Source: Nymphaea colorata (lineage: Eukaryota > Streptophyta > Magnoliopsida > Nymphaeales > Nymphaeaceae). Taken from it: DNA of 64,000 nt. The notes under the pieces are model-generated. The model did no database searches. It saw only the letters and a list, made by a program, of their open reading frames with translations, and was not told where the DNA came from. Made by a program: the position numbers and the translations under genes. Where the stretch lies: the NCBI RefSeq assembly GCF_008831285.2, contig NC_045147.1, forward strand, positions 7,470,334-7,534,333, written 5' to 3'. Of the stretch, positions 11,214-22,689 are shown piece by piece; positions within the stretch are counted from its first letter, which is position 1; each line of letters opens with the position of its first letter.

Positions 11214-12355
11214 TTAAGCTGGAGCATAGATATCAATCATGCTCAGCTTGTTACATCCTCTCAAGAAATCTCCAATGGGAAGAGCCTTAGTAAACATATC
11301 AACTGCTTGATCTTTAGAAGAGAAATGAATCGTGCTAATGGCTCCTTCTTGAACCAAGTCTCGAACATAATGGCAATCCACTTCAATGTGTTTTGTCCAT
11401 TCATGAAAGATAGTGTTATTTGCAATGTAAGTTCCTGCTCTGTTATCACAATACATCTTCATAGAAAGTTTCGCTTAAATTCTCAATTTTAGAAGCACTG
11501 ATTTGACCCCATGACATTTCAGCTGCAGTTTGAGCCATCGCCCTATATTTAGACTCAGCACTGGATCTAGCAATTACATTCTGTTTCTTGCTCCTCCAAG
11601 AAATAAGATTCCCGCCAATAAAGACACAAAAACCTACTGTAGATCTCTTGTCATTTATTGACCTTGCATAATCAGCATCACTATATGCTTCTGTGTCCAC
11701 ACATTCTCCTTTTTTAAACCATAACCTCTTTTCCGGGGCTGATTTCAAGTATTTTACCACCATTAAAGCAGCCTCCCAATGAACTTTCCGAGGTTTTTCC
11801 ATGAATTGACTTAGCTTATTTATAGCAAAGATGATGTCTGGTCGAGTGATGGTCAAATATAAAAGTTTCTCTATCAGAGATCTATAAGAATGAGAGCCAA
11901 AAGTTTCTGATTCATCATCATGAATATGAATTCGAGGATTCATAGAAAGTGTAGCAGGTTTCGCTCCCAATAACCTTGTTCTTTGCATAAGATCAAGAAC
12001 ATATTTCCTTTGAGACATCACAACCCCTTTACTACTACGAGCCACTTCAATACCAAGGAAATAATGAAGTTGATGAAGGTCTTTTGTGACAAAGTGTTTC
12101 TGTAGAAATTCCTTTGTCTGAGCTATTTCTTGAGTATTTTCCCCAGTGAGGACAATACTTAGAGACAACTTCACTTAGCTTATGGATCCATGCACAGGGA
12201 CTTTGTTTAAGTCCATAGATAGCCTCCTTTAGTTTGCATACCTTGGAACACTCCCCCTGTCATTCGAAACCAGGTGGTTGTTGCATATAGACCATTTCAG
12301 AGAGATCACCATATAGAAATTCATTTTTCACATCAAGTTTAAAAAGAGGCTAATC
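11214..12355 (-). pseudogene. Copia-1 RT C-terminal part and RNase H
   Basis: 12174-11446 reads through the RT connection and start of RNase H (KHFVTKDLHQLHYFLGIEVA, TRPDIIFAINKLSQFM, YSDADYARSINDKRSTVGFC). 11462-11214 is the RNase H end (DNRAGTYIANNTIFHEWTKH, then DMFTKALP). The sequence SPWIHKLSEVV (about 12175-12200) runs directly into SIVLTGENTQ. The stretch that normally lies between them, containing the catalytic YVDD box, is missing. The polymerase would be dead even without the other breaks. Confidence 0.85.
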
Positions 12356-12460
12356 CTGCTGAACTGCGAGAGATATAATTAGGTGAATAGTACCTAACTG
12401 TGCCACAGGCAAAAACGTCTCGTAGAAGTCCACCCCATAAGTCTGTGTATAGACTTTGGC
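12356..12460 (-). pseudogene. Copia-1 RT core fragment, left of the hAT
   Basis: Contains the RT motif [20 protein letters not shown] followed by TIHLIISLAVQQD. The reading frame continues on the other side of the hAT at about 14905-15000, so the hAT landed inside the RT coding region. Confidence 0.85.
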
Positions 12461-12540
12461 AATAAGACCTATGTCACATAGGTACGGGTACGGGTGCGGG
12501 TGCGGGTACAGACCATTTTCAAAAAACTTGGGTGCGGGGG

Positions 12541-12598
12541 TACGGTCGTACACACACATGCACACACACATATATATATATGTGTGTGTGTGTGTGTC
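12541..12598. repeat. (CA)n/(TA)n/(TG)n microsatellite of hAT copy B
   Basis: CA, TA and TG runs lie just inside the 3' end of copy B, at the same position as the far longer array in copy A (8594-8713). Confidence 0.9.
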
Positions 12599-12767
12599 AA
12601 AAGATTTCAAACAGAATAACACATTCACACATATATATATCAAAAAATTACAAACAAAATAACATATTTATAAATCATGATCCAAAATTTATCTGTCTTG
12701 ATTCTCAAATACATCAACTTTCTTGATTCTCATTCTCTTCAGTCGCATAATTAACATACAAAATACA

Positions 12768-14640
12768 TCAGCTTTCTTGAATCTCATTCTCTTCAGTCAC
12801 ATCATCAAGATTAGAAGGAGCAACAGGTTCTGTAAGGTCCATATTAAGAGCATGCAAATCATGTTCCCCTTACATCCCAATACTTGGATGATCCTGAACT
12901 GCAAGTCGCAACAAAATCAAAATATGATTTAACTTTTAAGTTAATATTAATTTTAAACAACCAACATAATATACAAATGTAATTATGTAGACATACCAAA
13001 GATACAAAAAGAAAGAAATACCTGTAAACATCTGAAGTACGTGAAAGCAAGCGTAGGTTGAAGTGGACATAAACTAAATCTTCTGCTCGCTTACTGGTTA
13101 GCTTATTTGTCTTCATATTGTGAATTTGAGAATAAGTGCTCCAATTTCTTTCACAACATGAAGAGGTTGCAGGTTGAGATAATAACTTCAACGCAAGTTA
13201 CTGGAGATTTGGTGTCGCTGCTCCAAAACATAACCACCAATTAACAGGATCTTCTTCATCTCTTGCCATTGCAGCTTGTACTGAATCACTTCTTCCACCA
13301 GAGAAGCTCGCAAACTCACTATTTATTATCTTCAACCGATGAGAATCAAAATATAGTCTTCCCAAACATATGTCCCTATTTTTTGATATTTCTGGATCTC
13401 GATTAGGAGGAACACCACCAGTGCCTCCTGCCAACCATGTTTGTCCATAATATTTGGGGTTTAAGGAGTGTGCCATACAATGCAAAAGGTTATTGCTTCT
13501 ATTCCATCTTCTTACTAAAATTTTATGCACATGATCGAAAAACTCAGAATCATCAAGTGCAACATTCTTCTTCTCCTGTCTAAAAATGATGTTTTGAATT
13601 TTTTCAATCATGTTATCCCACATATCATAAACTCTATGAAGCATGGGCCCTTCTTTGTCAACTTCTCTCAACATCTGCTAAATAGGCTCTGTAAACTACA
13701 GAAAATATGAAATCTTATCCCACCATTCATCTTCTAAAATACATTTTTTAATTTGTTGAGCCTTCACAATGTCATCACTCCGATAAAACTCCCAATCATT
13801 GTCAGTCACCATAAGTGTTAATGCATGTTTCACCTGTTTTATTCTTTTTATCATTACAATAATGAATGCAAAACGAGTCTCTGCTACCTTCAACAATTTC
13901 AAATCAGAATGCCTATTAAATATAGCAAGAGCATTGTTGTGGTTTACAACAAAATTTCTGATGTTTCTGACATCATGCTCAAGCTCCTCAATCCAAGAAC
14001 ATAATATACCAGCATTTGTATCATCTTTTGATGGGTTGCAAATACTTTTAAGTGCTAGATTTATACTGTGTGCCACACAAGGAGTCCAGAATATGCGACT
14101 ATACTTGGGATCACTTGCTAAATTCATCCCTGCTCGTTGGCAAACTGGAGCATTATCAGTAATAATTTGCACAACATTATCTTCACCCACTTCTTTGATG
14201 ACTTCTATAAATAACCCTTTTAAATATTCAGCATCTTTATACTCCCCAGATGCATCAACACATTTCAAGAAGATTGGTCCATCAAGCGAATAAGCAATAA
14301 AATTGATCAGTGGTCGTCTTTGTATATCAGTCCACCCGTCAGAAACAATGGATACTCCATATTGTCTCTATGAAAATTTCTTCTTCTCTAATAATTTTTC
14401 GATGTTTGCCTTCTCTTCTTCAAGAATTACTGTTCTCAACTTTTCTGAACTCGGGGGTACATAGCCACTCACACTGCAATTAGCCAAACCTGTAACAACA
14501 TATTTCCAATAAAGACTTCTAGCTATATTAAAAGGAAGTGAACTTGCAAAAAAAAATCCTTCCGATTCTTCTATCCATCTTTGCCCTTCCCATAGTTTTG
14601 AATACTTGTTCTAATTTTTTGGTATCCATGCTTGCCAATG
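12768..14640 (-). pseudogene. Broken family-2 hAT transposase, copy B
   Basis: Retains the DUF659 core (about 14350-14050: SDGWTDIQRRP, TDNAPVCQRAG, TPCVAHSINLALK) and the segment of about 104 bp that copy A lost. It also has the hAT dimerisation region (13191-13030: CCERNWSTYSQIHNMKTNKL). The BED zinc finger is absent through the 5' deletion. Other lesions: a TAA at about 13198-13200, in the codon after the one mutated to TAG in copy A; a stop around 13679; and a small deletion near 12868 in the acidic tail. Confidence 0.85.
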
Positions 14641-14904
14641 TCGAGGGTTTAGGGCTTCAATCGATCAATTTAATGTTAGATTAGTTTTAAAAGTTAAAAA
14701 CTTCAAATCGTTAATTTCAAAATTGGACATCTTTGGACTCGGTCAAGGTTGACCGAGTTCGAAAATGGACCAATTTGAACTCGAGTACGCTGACCGTACC
14801 CAGTACTGCGTTGACTGAATTAGTGCCGCACCGGTAGCTGTACCGGTACCCGTATCTGTACCGTACCGGTATCGTGCGGGTACCCATGTGACATAGAATA
14901 AGAC

Positions 14905-15300
14905 GAACTTTGAGTCGCTCTACGGAACCATCAAAATGATATTTGATGGTGAATAACCAAGCTGACAACATCACAATTTATCGATGTGTCCACCAAGTCT
15001 CCCTAAAAAGAAGAGCATCTATTTCCTCCTGCATGGCGTGCTTCCATCGTGTATCTAATAAGGCTTGGTGGTGAGGAGTCAGAATAGTGTGACTAGCCAT
15101 AGCTCGATCAAACTGCACCAAACTTGTACTCAAATGGTCTATAGAAACAAAGTTAGAGATTGGATGCCTTGTGCAGTGGCCCTTGCGAATGACAATAGGT
15201 AGATCATCTACAGAATAGTCCTCATTTCTTCCTGAGTCAGTCTTATCATTGGAACTTACGTCATGAGAAGATTTTGGTGGGTGGTTTGGAGAGGGAGCTT
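14905..15300 (-). pseudogene. Copia-1 RT N-terminal fragment
   Basis: Degenerate RT start (a run like LLDTRWKHAMQEEIDALLF, about 15060-15000), placed between the integrase C-terminus and the hAT. It is split from the rest of RT by 12469-14896. Stops and frameshifts are present. Confidence 0.7.
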
Positions 15301-15304
15301 GATG

Positions 15305-16400
15305 TCAAGTATAGACTATTGGAGGATCAAGAAAAAGATCACGACTGTGGTGGAGAGGAAGGGATAGACTCCAGTGATACTGAGGGAATATGAAGAGGAA
15401 CAAACACGGGGAGCTCAGACACAATGGTACTTGGAGTGAAAAAATAAGGACGAGACTCAAGGAATGTAACATCTGCACATGTAATCTCTTTCTTGTTATG
15501 GGAATCAAAACATTGATAGTCTTTTTGATTGGCAGAATATCTAATGAACACACATTTGACAGCTTGGGCAACAAGTTTGTTTTTGTTTGGGTCTAAAATG
15601 TGTGCAAAGTAAGTGCATCCAAATACTTTGGGAGGTATATGAAATAATGGTCGATCTGGGTATAATATTTGAATGAAGATGTGCTCTTGGATGGCAGACG
15701 AGGGTAGTCTGTTAGTGAGATAACATGTGGTAAGAATAGCATCACCCCAAAAGTAGGCAGACATATGAGTGTGCAACATGAGGGTACGGGCCACATTTAG
15801 AAGTTGTCGATGTTTGCATTCAACAATACCATTTTGTTGGGATGTGTGGGGACATGTATATTGTGGTCGAATCCCATGATTGGTATAAAATTGAAGTAGA
15901 ACTGAAGATTTAAATTCAAGAGCATTATCAGTGCGAATATTTTTGAAAATAACACCAAATTCAGTTTTTGTTTTATTGACATAGTTTTAAAAAATATAGA
16001 TGACTTCAAACCTTTTCCTTAACAAAAATACCCCACTGACTCTAGTAAAATCATGAACTAGAACAAGGTAATATTAGAAACGTAAACGAAAGGAAACCCG
16101 ACTTGGACCCCAAACATCAACATGGAGAAGATCAAAAGGACTTTGACTCGAAGGAAAACTACTATGTGTATGCTTGCCTAACTGGCATGCATCACATAAG
16201 AAAGACTCTGATGCAGGAATATCTGGAAAAATGCAACAAAGTTTGGACACAGAAGGATGACCCAGTCTGTGATGCCACTATAAAGGAGAACTCTTCGATG
16301 TGAATGAGGATGCAACAACATCTATAGGGACCGAAAGGAAATAGAGTCCCTCACGTTCATGGCTGCCACCAACCATCTTCTTTGTTTGTAAGTCCTGAAA
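15305..16400 (-). pseudogene. Copia-1 integrase with pre-integrase zinc region
   Basis: The frame at 15794-15339 carries the end of the catalytic core (VARTLMLHTHMSAYFWGDAI) and the Copia C-terminal region (KVFGCTYFAH, KCVFIRYSANQKDYQCF). Upstream, in a shifted frame at 15800-15960, are the core motifs (IRTDNALEF and HTSQQNGIVECKHRQ), so the second Asp and the Glu of the DDE triad are visible. The first Asp and the HHCC finger lie in damaged sequence at 16010-16400. Several frameshifts occur. Confidence 0.8.
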
Positions 16401-16433
16401 AGAACATGAATCAGGATAAAAAATGACTCTACA

Positions 16434-16712
16434 CTATAAATCTTTAGCCAATTGCTTAACATGTAACCTGTTAACAGGAAATCGAAGAACATATAGCACA
16501 TGTGTAATGGTACCCAAATGTATGAGGTAGATATGACCGCTGCCCAGAATAAGAGACAACTTGCCATTAGCCAATCTGATGTGCTGTGGTGTAGTGAACC
16601 TGATAAGTGATAAAAATATCTGTGGCTGATTACAACAATGCCTAGATGCTCCTGAATCAATCATCCATGTCATACCTGGGTCACTGGTTGGGGCACCAAC
16701 AGAGAAGGCCAA
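16434..16712 (-). pseudogene. Copia-1 aspartic protease
   Basis: Open for 92 codons, with the active-site motif WMIDSGASRHCC about 15-25 residues in, followed by the usual HIRLANGK and GTITHVLYVLRFPVN elements of Copia proteases. Part of the gag-pol polyprotein. Flanking frames are broken, so it is not expressed as a polyprotein. Confidence 0.88.
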
Positions 16713-16759
16713 ATCTATTGCAGCAGTGCTGGTCGAGGCAGGGGTAGACCTCTGAGCTA

Positions 16760-17711
16760 GAGACCCAGATCATATTCTTTCTTGCTTAAGTTGAGAGAAT
16801 ACGATGGAGGTATAGGAGAACAGGTGGGAGTCTCAACCTTAGATGCTGTAACTGTGAGGAAATTGCATTAGATGAAGAAGACCCTTTTTCTGCACTTATT
16901 CTCCCTCCACCACGTCTTGGTGGACCGGCAGAATGGGGATAGGGATGCTTGTCCCAACATCGGTCCTCTAAATGACCTAGTTTGCTACAATAGGAGCACT
17001 AAAATCTGCTGCGTCCTGCATCCCCCTATTTCCATCAAAAGAACTATGGCCACGTCCTCTTGACATCACAAGTGCAGAGACTGGTGTGTCATGCGTAGGC
17101 TGAGTAAGAGTGACTGCAAGACGACTTAGCCTATTATAAGTATCTGCTAAGTTTGGAAGATCACTGCCTGTAAGCATTTGAGACTTCGTCATAGAATACT
17201 CTGAAGATAACCCAGAAAGAAACTTTGCTACCATACCAGTTGCTTGCAAGGTGGGCGAAGAGTTTTTAACCGTTCATATGCAACAGTCAATGTAGCAAAA
17301 TATTATGATAGGTCTTGATCTCCTTGTTGTATGTTACAAAGTTCCTCTTCCAATTGTAAATTTTTAATAACATTAGTAGCATGAGAATACGTCTTCTTCA
17401 GGAAAGACCACATATCTTTAGCTTTGGTATAGTATGCAATTGTTGGAGTCATACGAGACTCTACACTGTTCAAAATTCATGCCATTACAATGTTATTATC
17501 TTCATCCCACGCAGCATATTTCCTTTTTTTTCTTAAGGGGTCCATTTTCTTCAATAATATATTTCTTTCTATAACCAGCCATAGACATGATAAATACCCT
17601 AGACCAGATTTTATAATTCGAACCATCAAGTTTGATTGTGGTTCCATAAGAAAAGGAGTTACCAGCCATCTTATATTCATTAGAACCTTCTGTCCTACTA
17701 CCATAAGCCAT
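16760..17711 (-). pseudogene. Copia-1 gag
   Basis: The start is probably the ATG at 17709-17711 (MAYGSRTEGSNEYKMAG), with the GTTIKLDGSNYKIWSRV motif of Copia gag (UBN2-type). The middle part is at 17249-16977 (MVAKFLSGLSSEYSMTKSQM). A CCHC zinc knuckle (CSYCSKLGHLEDRCWD) follows in another frame at about 16995-16943. Frameshifts near 17520 and 17260 break the frame. Confidence 0.85.
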
Positions 17712-18315
17712 AGAAAAAAAAAAAAAGACATACGGCAGTAAGGATGTAGTAGTCAAACACCACATAGAAATATATCTCTACTATCTTCAAAGATCATACA
17801 AGTATCACATGATACGTAACAACACAAATCTGTAATCACAGAAACTGCCCACGTCTAAACAGCATAACAGAGAGTAAAAGATAGATTACAGGAATTTTAG
17901 GCTACTGTATGGATTTTCAATTTCAAAAAACTGCTGCTGATTTCTGCTGCATGCTATTTTCAGTCTCCTCACATACTATCGGCATAACACCATCCACCTC
18001 TTAAAAGAAACTCCACGATCATCACGCCTTAAACATCATAAAAAAACAGATCTGCTCAACATGATGCTGTTCCTCATACCAAACAGCAGCCACGAGATCC
18101 ACTGAAGGATCTGATCATGCCTTCCACATAGGCGTAATTAGTCCTTTTCCACGCAGCACACCCAAACTTTATTTCCTTACCGCCTCCCTATTCGTGGGTA
18201 AGAAGAAATAAAGTTGGGGGATGAGAAGAGGAAAGAGGAAGGAAGTCATCAGAGGGAGAAGTCGCCGTAGAAGGAAATCGCCGAAGAACTTACTTGGCTG
18301 TCACCGCAGGAGAAG

Positions 18316-18327
18316 GCTTTGATACCA
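18316..18327 (-). other. Copia-1 primer binding site
   Basis: On the minus strand, TGGTATCAAAGC directly follows the 5' LTR. It matches the plant initiator tRNA-Met primer site TGGTATCAGAGC at 11 of 12 positions. Confidence 0.85.
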
Positions 18328-18523
18328 TGATGCGATCAGAGAGAGAGAGAGAGAGAAAACTTTCTATCATTCATCACGTAACCCTAATCTCGGATTAAAA
18401 GAGATTAGGGTGTCAATATATTTACAATTTCAGTCCACTAAGAATAAGAAAACAATAAGTAGACCCATTTCTACTTTCTAATATTTCAGAAAGAATCAAA
18501 CCAACTCCTAGAAAACTTTAACA
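18328..18523 (-). repeat. Copia-1 5' LTR
   Basis: Pair of 11019-11207. It contains an expanded GA run (18338-18355). The TSD ATAAT follows at 18524-18528. Confidence 0.9.
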
Positions 18524-18528
18524 ATAAT

Positions 18529-20339
18529 TATTGTTAATCGACTGGCAAAATTTATCATATAATATCCCTGTTATAAATCTGCCATACACACACACACACA
18601 TAAATTTCTTACATAGAGAAACATTCATGGTCCTCATTGATTCTTATTTTTAGACTTAATGTGCTCTCAGTGAACTCTCTGATTTTTGTGATTCACAATG
18701 ACATTTTATGTCTTCCATTACTTGTATCACTTTAGATATTGTATTTTTATAGCTCTTTATTGATTTCAACCGACTAGGACTGGCTATTCCTGATTATTCT
18801 CCGCTAGTCCTTTTTGGGTCTGACTTTTGATATTGGCAACTTAAGCAAGAAATGATGCTGGCAAATGGGAAAAGTCAGAACCAGGGACTTTAGAGAGGAT
18901 TGTAAAGAAGAGGATGCAGATGAACATGGAGACCAAGATAGATGATAGAATGTGCATATGGAAAAAGGGAGGGGAGGAATGATGACACAGTTCTCAAGGT
19001 GGCAGCCTAATGTTGGGCAGTGGTCAGCCATGACTAATTGCATAGGATATCCATTAAACAAATAACAAAAGTAATTACTTTGGCTGATCTCTTAAACAAA
19101 CGTTCCCTTTTAAACGAAGGCATAATATCTTGAGAATGTTGCAATATTTTTCTTGGCTATATTTTGGAAATATTGTGTTATGTTCAGATAAAAAGTTTTC
19201 CTTCTTTTGGCAATTTTATCACTATATTTTCAAAGTATCGTCAATATTTATGACTATGCAATGCATATGATAACATATTGTACAAAACACTAGTTGTCCT
19301 TGCACAATGTTGAAAAAATGAAACATAGATTTTCCTTACAATTTGGTTGTCAAAGGACTGGTTTGGATTAATATAATTGTCTACCAAGTCTTAGCTCCTT
19401 TAACATCAATTGTTATTCTTGCTTGGTTGATGGTAAAAGATTCACCTCGACAAGAATCTTTATGGGCAAACTTTTGGGCCACATTTTATCCTCCTTATGA
19501 AGACCAAAATGAATTCACAGACAACATAGAAACCAAAATGCTTGGGTCCATGTGTCCAAGTGCAACACAACACTAAGTTGCATATTGAGCAAGCTATGTC
19601 ACTTTGTGAACATTGTCAAACTGAATGTGTTGCTTGTATTATGCTGTTCTTGATTGAGACATTTTCTTTTGTTCATTTTCTTCAAAAGCCAATTAGTATC
19701 AGTGCATTTATATTTCATGATGGTGAGGAGCTCGTCGGGCCTTAGAGATGCAGTCCAGCTAGGGCCACACCTGCTTAATCCCTCCTGGCCAAGGCTGGCT
19801 TGGCTAGCCCAGCACTCTTCTCCTCTCAACAGCAATAACCGGAAAACATTCTCACACATGCCTCAATTAAATTTGCAAGGCTATATAGACCATGTACATG
19901 CCAAAGCACCTCGGTGTGACCTCAATACATGTCAAGACATCTTGAAGGCATTGAAGCATGGCCATCTCCTTAGTCGTGATCCAAAGGAGATGCATGATAA
20001 TATCTTGCTACTTAAGAAAAAAGGTGAGAACTATTGAAGGTAGGATGGATGTGCATGATATCCATCACGTGAAGCATATGGGCATGATGACACACAAGGC
20101 ACTGAGGCAGGCCATCTTGAAAATTAAGTACTATGTTACATGGTTGCTTCTAAATGGCTGTCGCACCCATGTCGACGCTGGTGCTGGTGCGTCTCTGACA
20201 CAGTACATCCAGTTTGATCAGCCAAACTGGGTCAAAACTGATTATTTTAAATGCGCACATAACTAAACTATCTCTAGTACAAAACCTTCATATATAAATA
20301 TAGATAAATAAGACCTTCAAACAGTTAAATAACTATGTA
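18529..20339. other. Non-coding interval with no recognised gene
   Basis: Short ORFs (for example 19343-19576 and 19654-20037) have no recognisable domain and no convincing splice signals. A short CA run lies at 18586-18600. It may be intron or upstream sequence of the NAC-alpha gene, but nothing seen proves this. Confidence 0.4.
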
Positions 20340-20412
20340 ATAAATGATTTATGTACATATACACACACACATATATATACATCCTCGTTGCACCCGCACC
20401 CATGTGACATAG
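20340..20412 (+). mobile_element. Decayed 3' end of a family-2-like hAT
   Basis: A CA run and TA run (20359-20380) followed by GCACCCGCACCCATGTGACATAG, which matches the layout of the family-2 right end (microsatellite, C-rich block, ATGTGACATAG). No matching left end or TSD was found. Confidence 0.45.
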
Positions 20413-21118
20413 ATTAAATGTTGACCTGCTCAATGGAGACAAAAGGCAATCATTATGTTCGACACATTAAGATGATGTGCTTGACATCCATCACATGATG
20501 CATATGAAGAGGACTAGCCGCAATCTAGGAATGAAAGGAGGGACTCGCATAATATGCCAGGAGAACAAGACAAATCTGGAATGAAAGGGCCCCTCCTATT
20601 TTGTGTAAAGAAAGGTCATGAATGGTCGTGCATCCATGGGAAATTGGGAACACGACATAGATAAGCATGAAAAAATTCTTCTAAAAGTTCAATTTTGGTA
20701 GGCTAGGGAGAAATTACAAACAAGTCCCCATACCCTTTAGGTGGGTTAAAAGCCTATTGGTGAGAAGACAAAAATGTGAAGGTTGGGATTTGCATGATCA
20801 AAGATATGTCCTCCATTGTAAATGTAGGCAATAAATTGAAATTCAATGTCATCTTTTTTGTTTTTTTAGCATTGACTTCCTTAAGGATTGTTATATAGTT
20901 ATGTCACATGGATACGGCGGTTTGAGTGCTCCACCTATGTTGGTGTGATGTGGGTACTGCTTAGGTGCCATGCTCGCCCAAAAGAGAAAAAAAACAACAA
21001 AGAAGAAAAGGAAAACAAACAAAAGAGGAGGGAGGAAGAAGAAGGGGAGGAGAGATGTGGCCTTATTGGCGGCAAGATAGGGTAAGGGAAATGGCCAAGA
21101 ATGTCTTAAGGTTGTATA
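20413..21118. other. Non-coding interval
   Basis: No gene recognised. TATGTCACATGGATACGG at about 20903 resembles a further isolated family-2 terminus. A purine-rich run lies at 20980-21060. Confidence 0.35.
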
Positions 21119-21956
21119 CTAAGTCACATGGATACTTATATCGGTGCAGGTACGATGAGGCCGTTACAGGTATGATTGTTTTGGAAAATGTGGTATGGCA
21201 GTGTGTGTGTCTCTATATATATATAAATAATTGTCACATATATCGTGTACGAGTATTATCCGGTGAGGAATTTTTCGAACGGAAAAGTTGTATATCTCAG
21301 CAAAATCTTGGCAATTTTTTTAAAAATTTAAAACATTTAATGAAATTTGAAAATTATAAAAAATAAAAGATTAATAAAAAATACAAAAAAATACGTGTAA
21401 TACCCCTTTTTTTTTACGTTGTTTATTTTCTGACTTTTTTTTAAAAAAAAAAGACGCGTCTAATTGCCGTTTTATACAACTGACTTGTTTTTCACGTATT
21501 TAACGCATTTTTTCGATTAAGACGCGTTTTCTGTGACAATAGGATAAATAAATAAATAAATAAATAAATATAAATTGGTATTATATAATATACAAATTGC
21601 CACACAAATTTGTACATTTAATTAAATTTAAAGTGAAAAGTTTAATGCATTTTGAATAAGGCTGTCTGATGTATATATACAAAATCTCACAAAAAATTCA
21701 TGCATTTTTTTTAAAGGATGAATTTCATGCGTTTGGGAATGGCTCTGACCCATAACTGATCCAAAATGTGTCATGACGTGTCTGAGTACCAGTATCGGAG
21801 TATCAACAAGGGTATGGACTATGGAGACAAAGTTGCCGTGTCCATCTGATTTAGATTCCATAAAGTTAATTGGTGTTAAACCTCTTCTTTGTTGTTAATT
21901 CCAGACAAAGACTTGTTCCTTTTGCATCTTAGTTTCTAAGTTTTATTCGGTCACAT

Positions 21957-22003
<47 letters not shown>

Positions 22004-22283
22004 CAACACATTCATGAGTCAAAATTTATAAATTATGTAATGAACAAAGTATGAAAGTAACAAACATACTAAAATTCCAAAAGAAAAAAGAAAACCCTAA
22101 TTTTTGGATAGAAATGGACTTGGTCAACTTTGGCTGAGTCCAAAGAGGGGATGGATATGGTCCGGGCATGTTGACTGCACCCAGTATGGTTTTGATCTTG
22201 CCCGGGACATACCACAGGTTTCCCGGTATCGTATTCAGATGGTATGGGTACTTTTCCATAAAAACAGTATGTTCGTGACATAG
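21119..22283 (-). mobile_element. Candidate non-autonomous family-2-like hAT
   Basis: The left end CTAAGTCACATGGATAC is followed by a GTGTGT/TATATA tract (21200-21230), like the family-2 3' end. The right end, in reverse, reads CTATGTCACGAACATAC and is preceded by sequence like the family-2 5' leader (22110-22280: GGTCAACTTTGGCTGAGTCC). The length of about 1.16 kb and lack of coding sequence suggest a deletion derivative. The flanking 8-mers (GTTGTATA and GTTCTCCT) agree at only 4 positions, so the boundaries are uncertain. Confidence 0.42.
21961..22001. repeat. (TG)n(TA)n microsatellite
   Basis: TGTGTGTG passes directly into about 30 bases of TA repeats. Confidence 0.9.
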
Positions 22284-22313
22284 GTTCTCCTTGTTACAAT
22301 AAGAGGATTATTA

Positions 22314-22353
22314 CAAAAACAGTTTCCCCTCTTTCAATTTTTCTATGACATAC

Positions 22354-22400
<47 letters not shown>

Positions 22401-22406
22401 TTCCAT

Positions 22407-22460
<54 letters not shown>

Positions 22461-22493
22461 CATATATATATATATATATTCAATTTTTCCATG

Positions 22494-22534
<41 letters not shown>

Positions 22535-22541
22535 TTCCATG

Positions 22542-22605
<64 letters not shown>

Positions 22606-22686
22606 CTGCAGCCGCACCCACACCCAAGTTTTTCTGAAAAATGCTCCACTTGCGTTGTTACTTGCACCTGCACCACTCAACGTGGC
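22314..22686 (+). repeat. TA-rich compound minisatellite in a decayed hAT 3' end
   Basis: The word TCAATTTTTCCATGACATA (first copy with one change) recurs four times, at about 22337, 22394, 22480 and 22528, each followed by CATA/TA tracts of different length. The array ends in GCCGCACCCACACCCAAG and a region resembling the family-2 hAT right end, finishing near GTGGCACAG at 22686. Tyr-Ile-rich ORFs here are spurious. Confidence 0.8.
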
Positions 22687-22689
22687 ACA

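Larger units (their letters stand above)
12469..14896 (-). mobile_element. Family-2 hAT transposon, copy B, inside Copia-1
   Basis: A 2428-bp element with ends CTATGTCACATAGGTACG (left) and, in reverse, CTATGTCACATGGGTACC (right). It is flanked by identical 8-bp duplications AATAAGAC (12461-12468, 14897-14904). It is on the minus strand and nearly identical to copy A at 5305-8785 over shared parts. Compared with copy A it lacks about 1.09 kb of 5' leader and N-terminal coding sequence; the junction is near 14640. Its microsatellite is much shorter. Confidence 0.93.
11019..18523 (-). mobile_element. Copia-1 LTR retrotransposon, interrupted by a hAT
   Basis: Two similar LTRs (11019-11207, 189 bp; 18328-18523, 196 bp) are flanked by the 5-bp duplication ATAAT (11014-11018, 18524-18528). 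On the minus strand the LTR begins TGTTAAAG and ends CATCA. A primer binding site adjoins the 5' LTR and a polypurine tract the 3' LTR. Domain order on the minus strand is gag, protease, integrase, RT, RNase H, as in Ty1/Copia. Subtracting the hAT at 12469-14896 gives about 5.07 kb, a normal Copia length. Many stops and frameshifts make it non-functional. Confidence 0.93.

Noticed and set aside
16103-16303. Plus-strand ORF across the Copia-1 integrase region
   Set aside because: Antisense to damaged integrase sequence. The element's gene order and motifs are all on the minus strand.
19343-20266. Several plus-strand ORFs of 70-127 codons
   Set aside because: No known motif, overlapping in different frames, no convincing start or splice context.
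21119-22283. Confident call of a complete hAT with TSD
   Set aside because: Only four of eight flanking bases agree, so it is kept as a low-confidence candidate.
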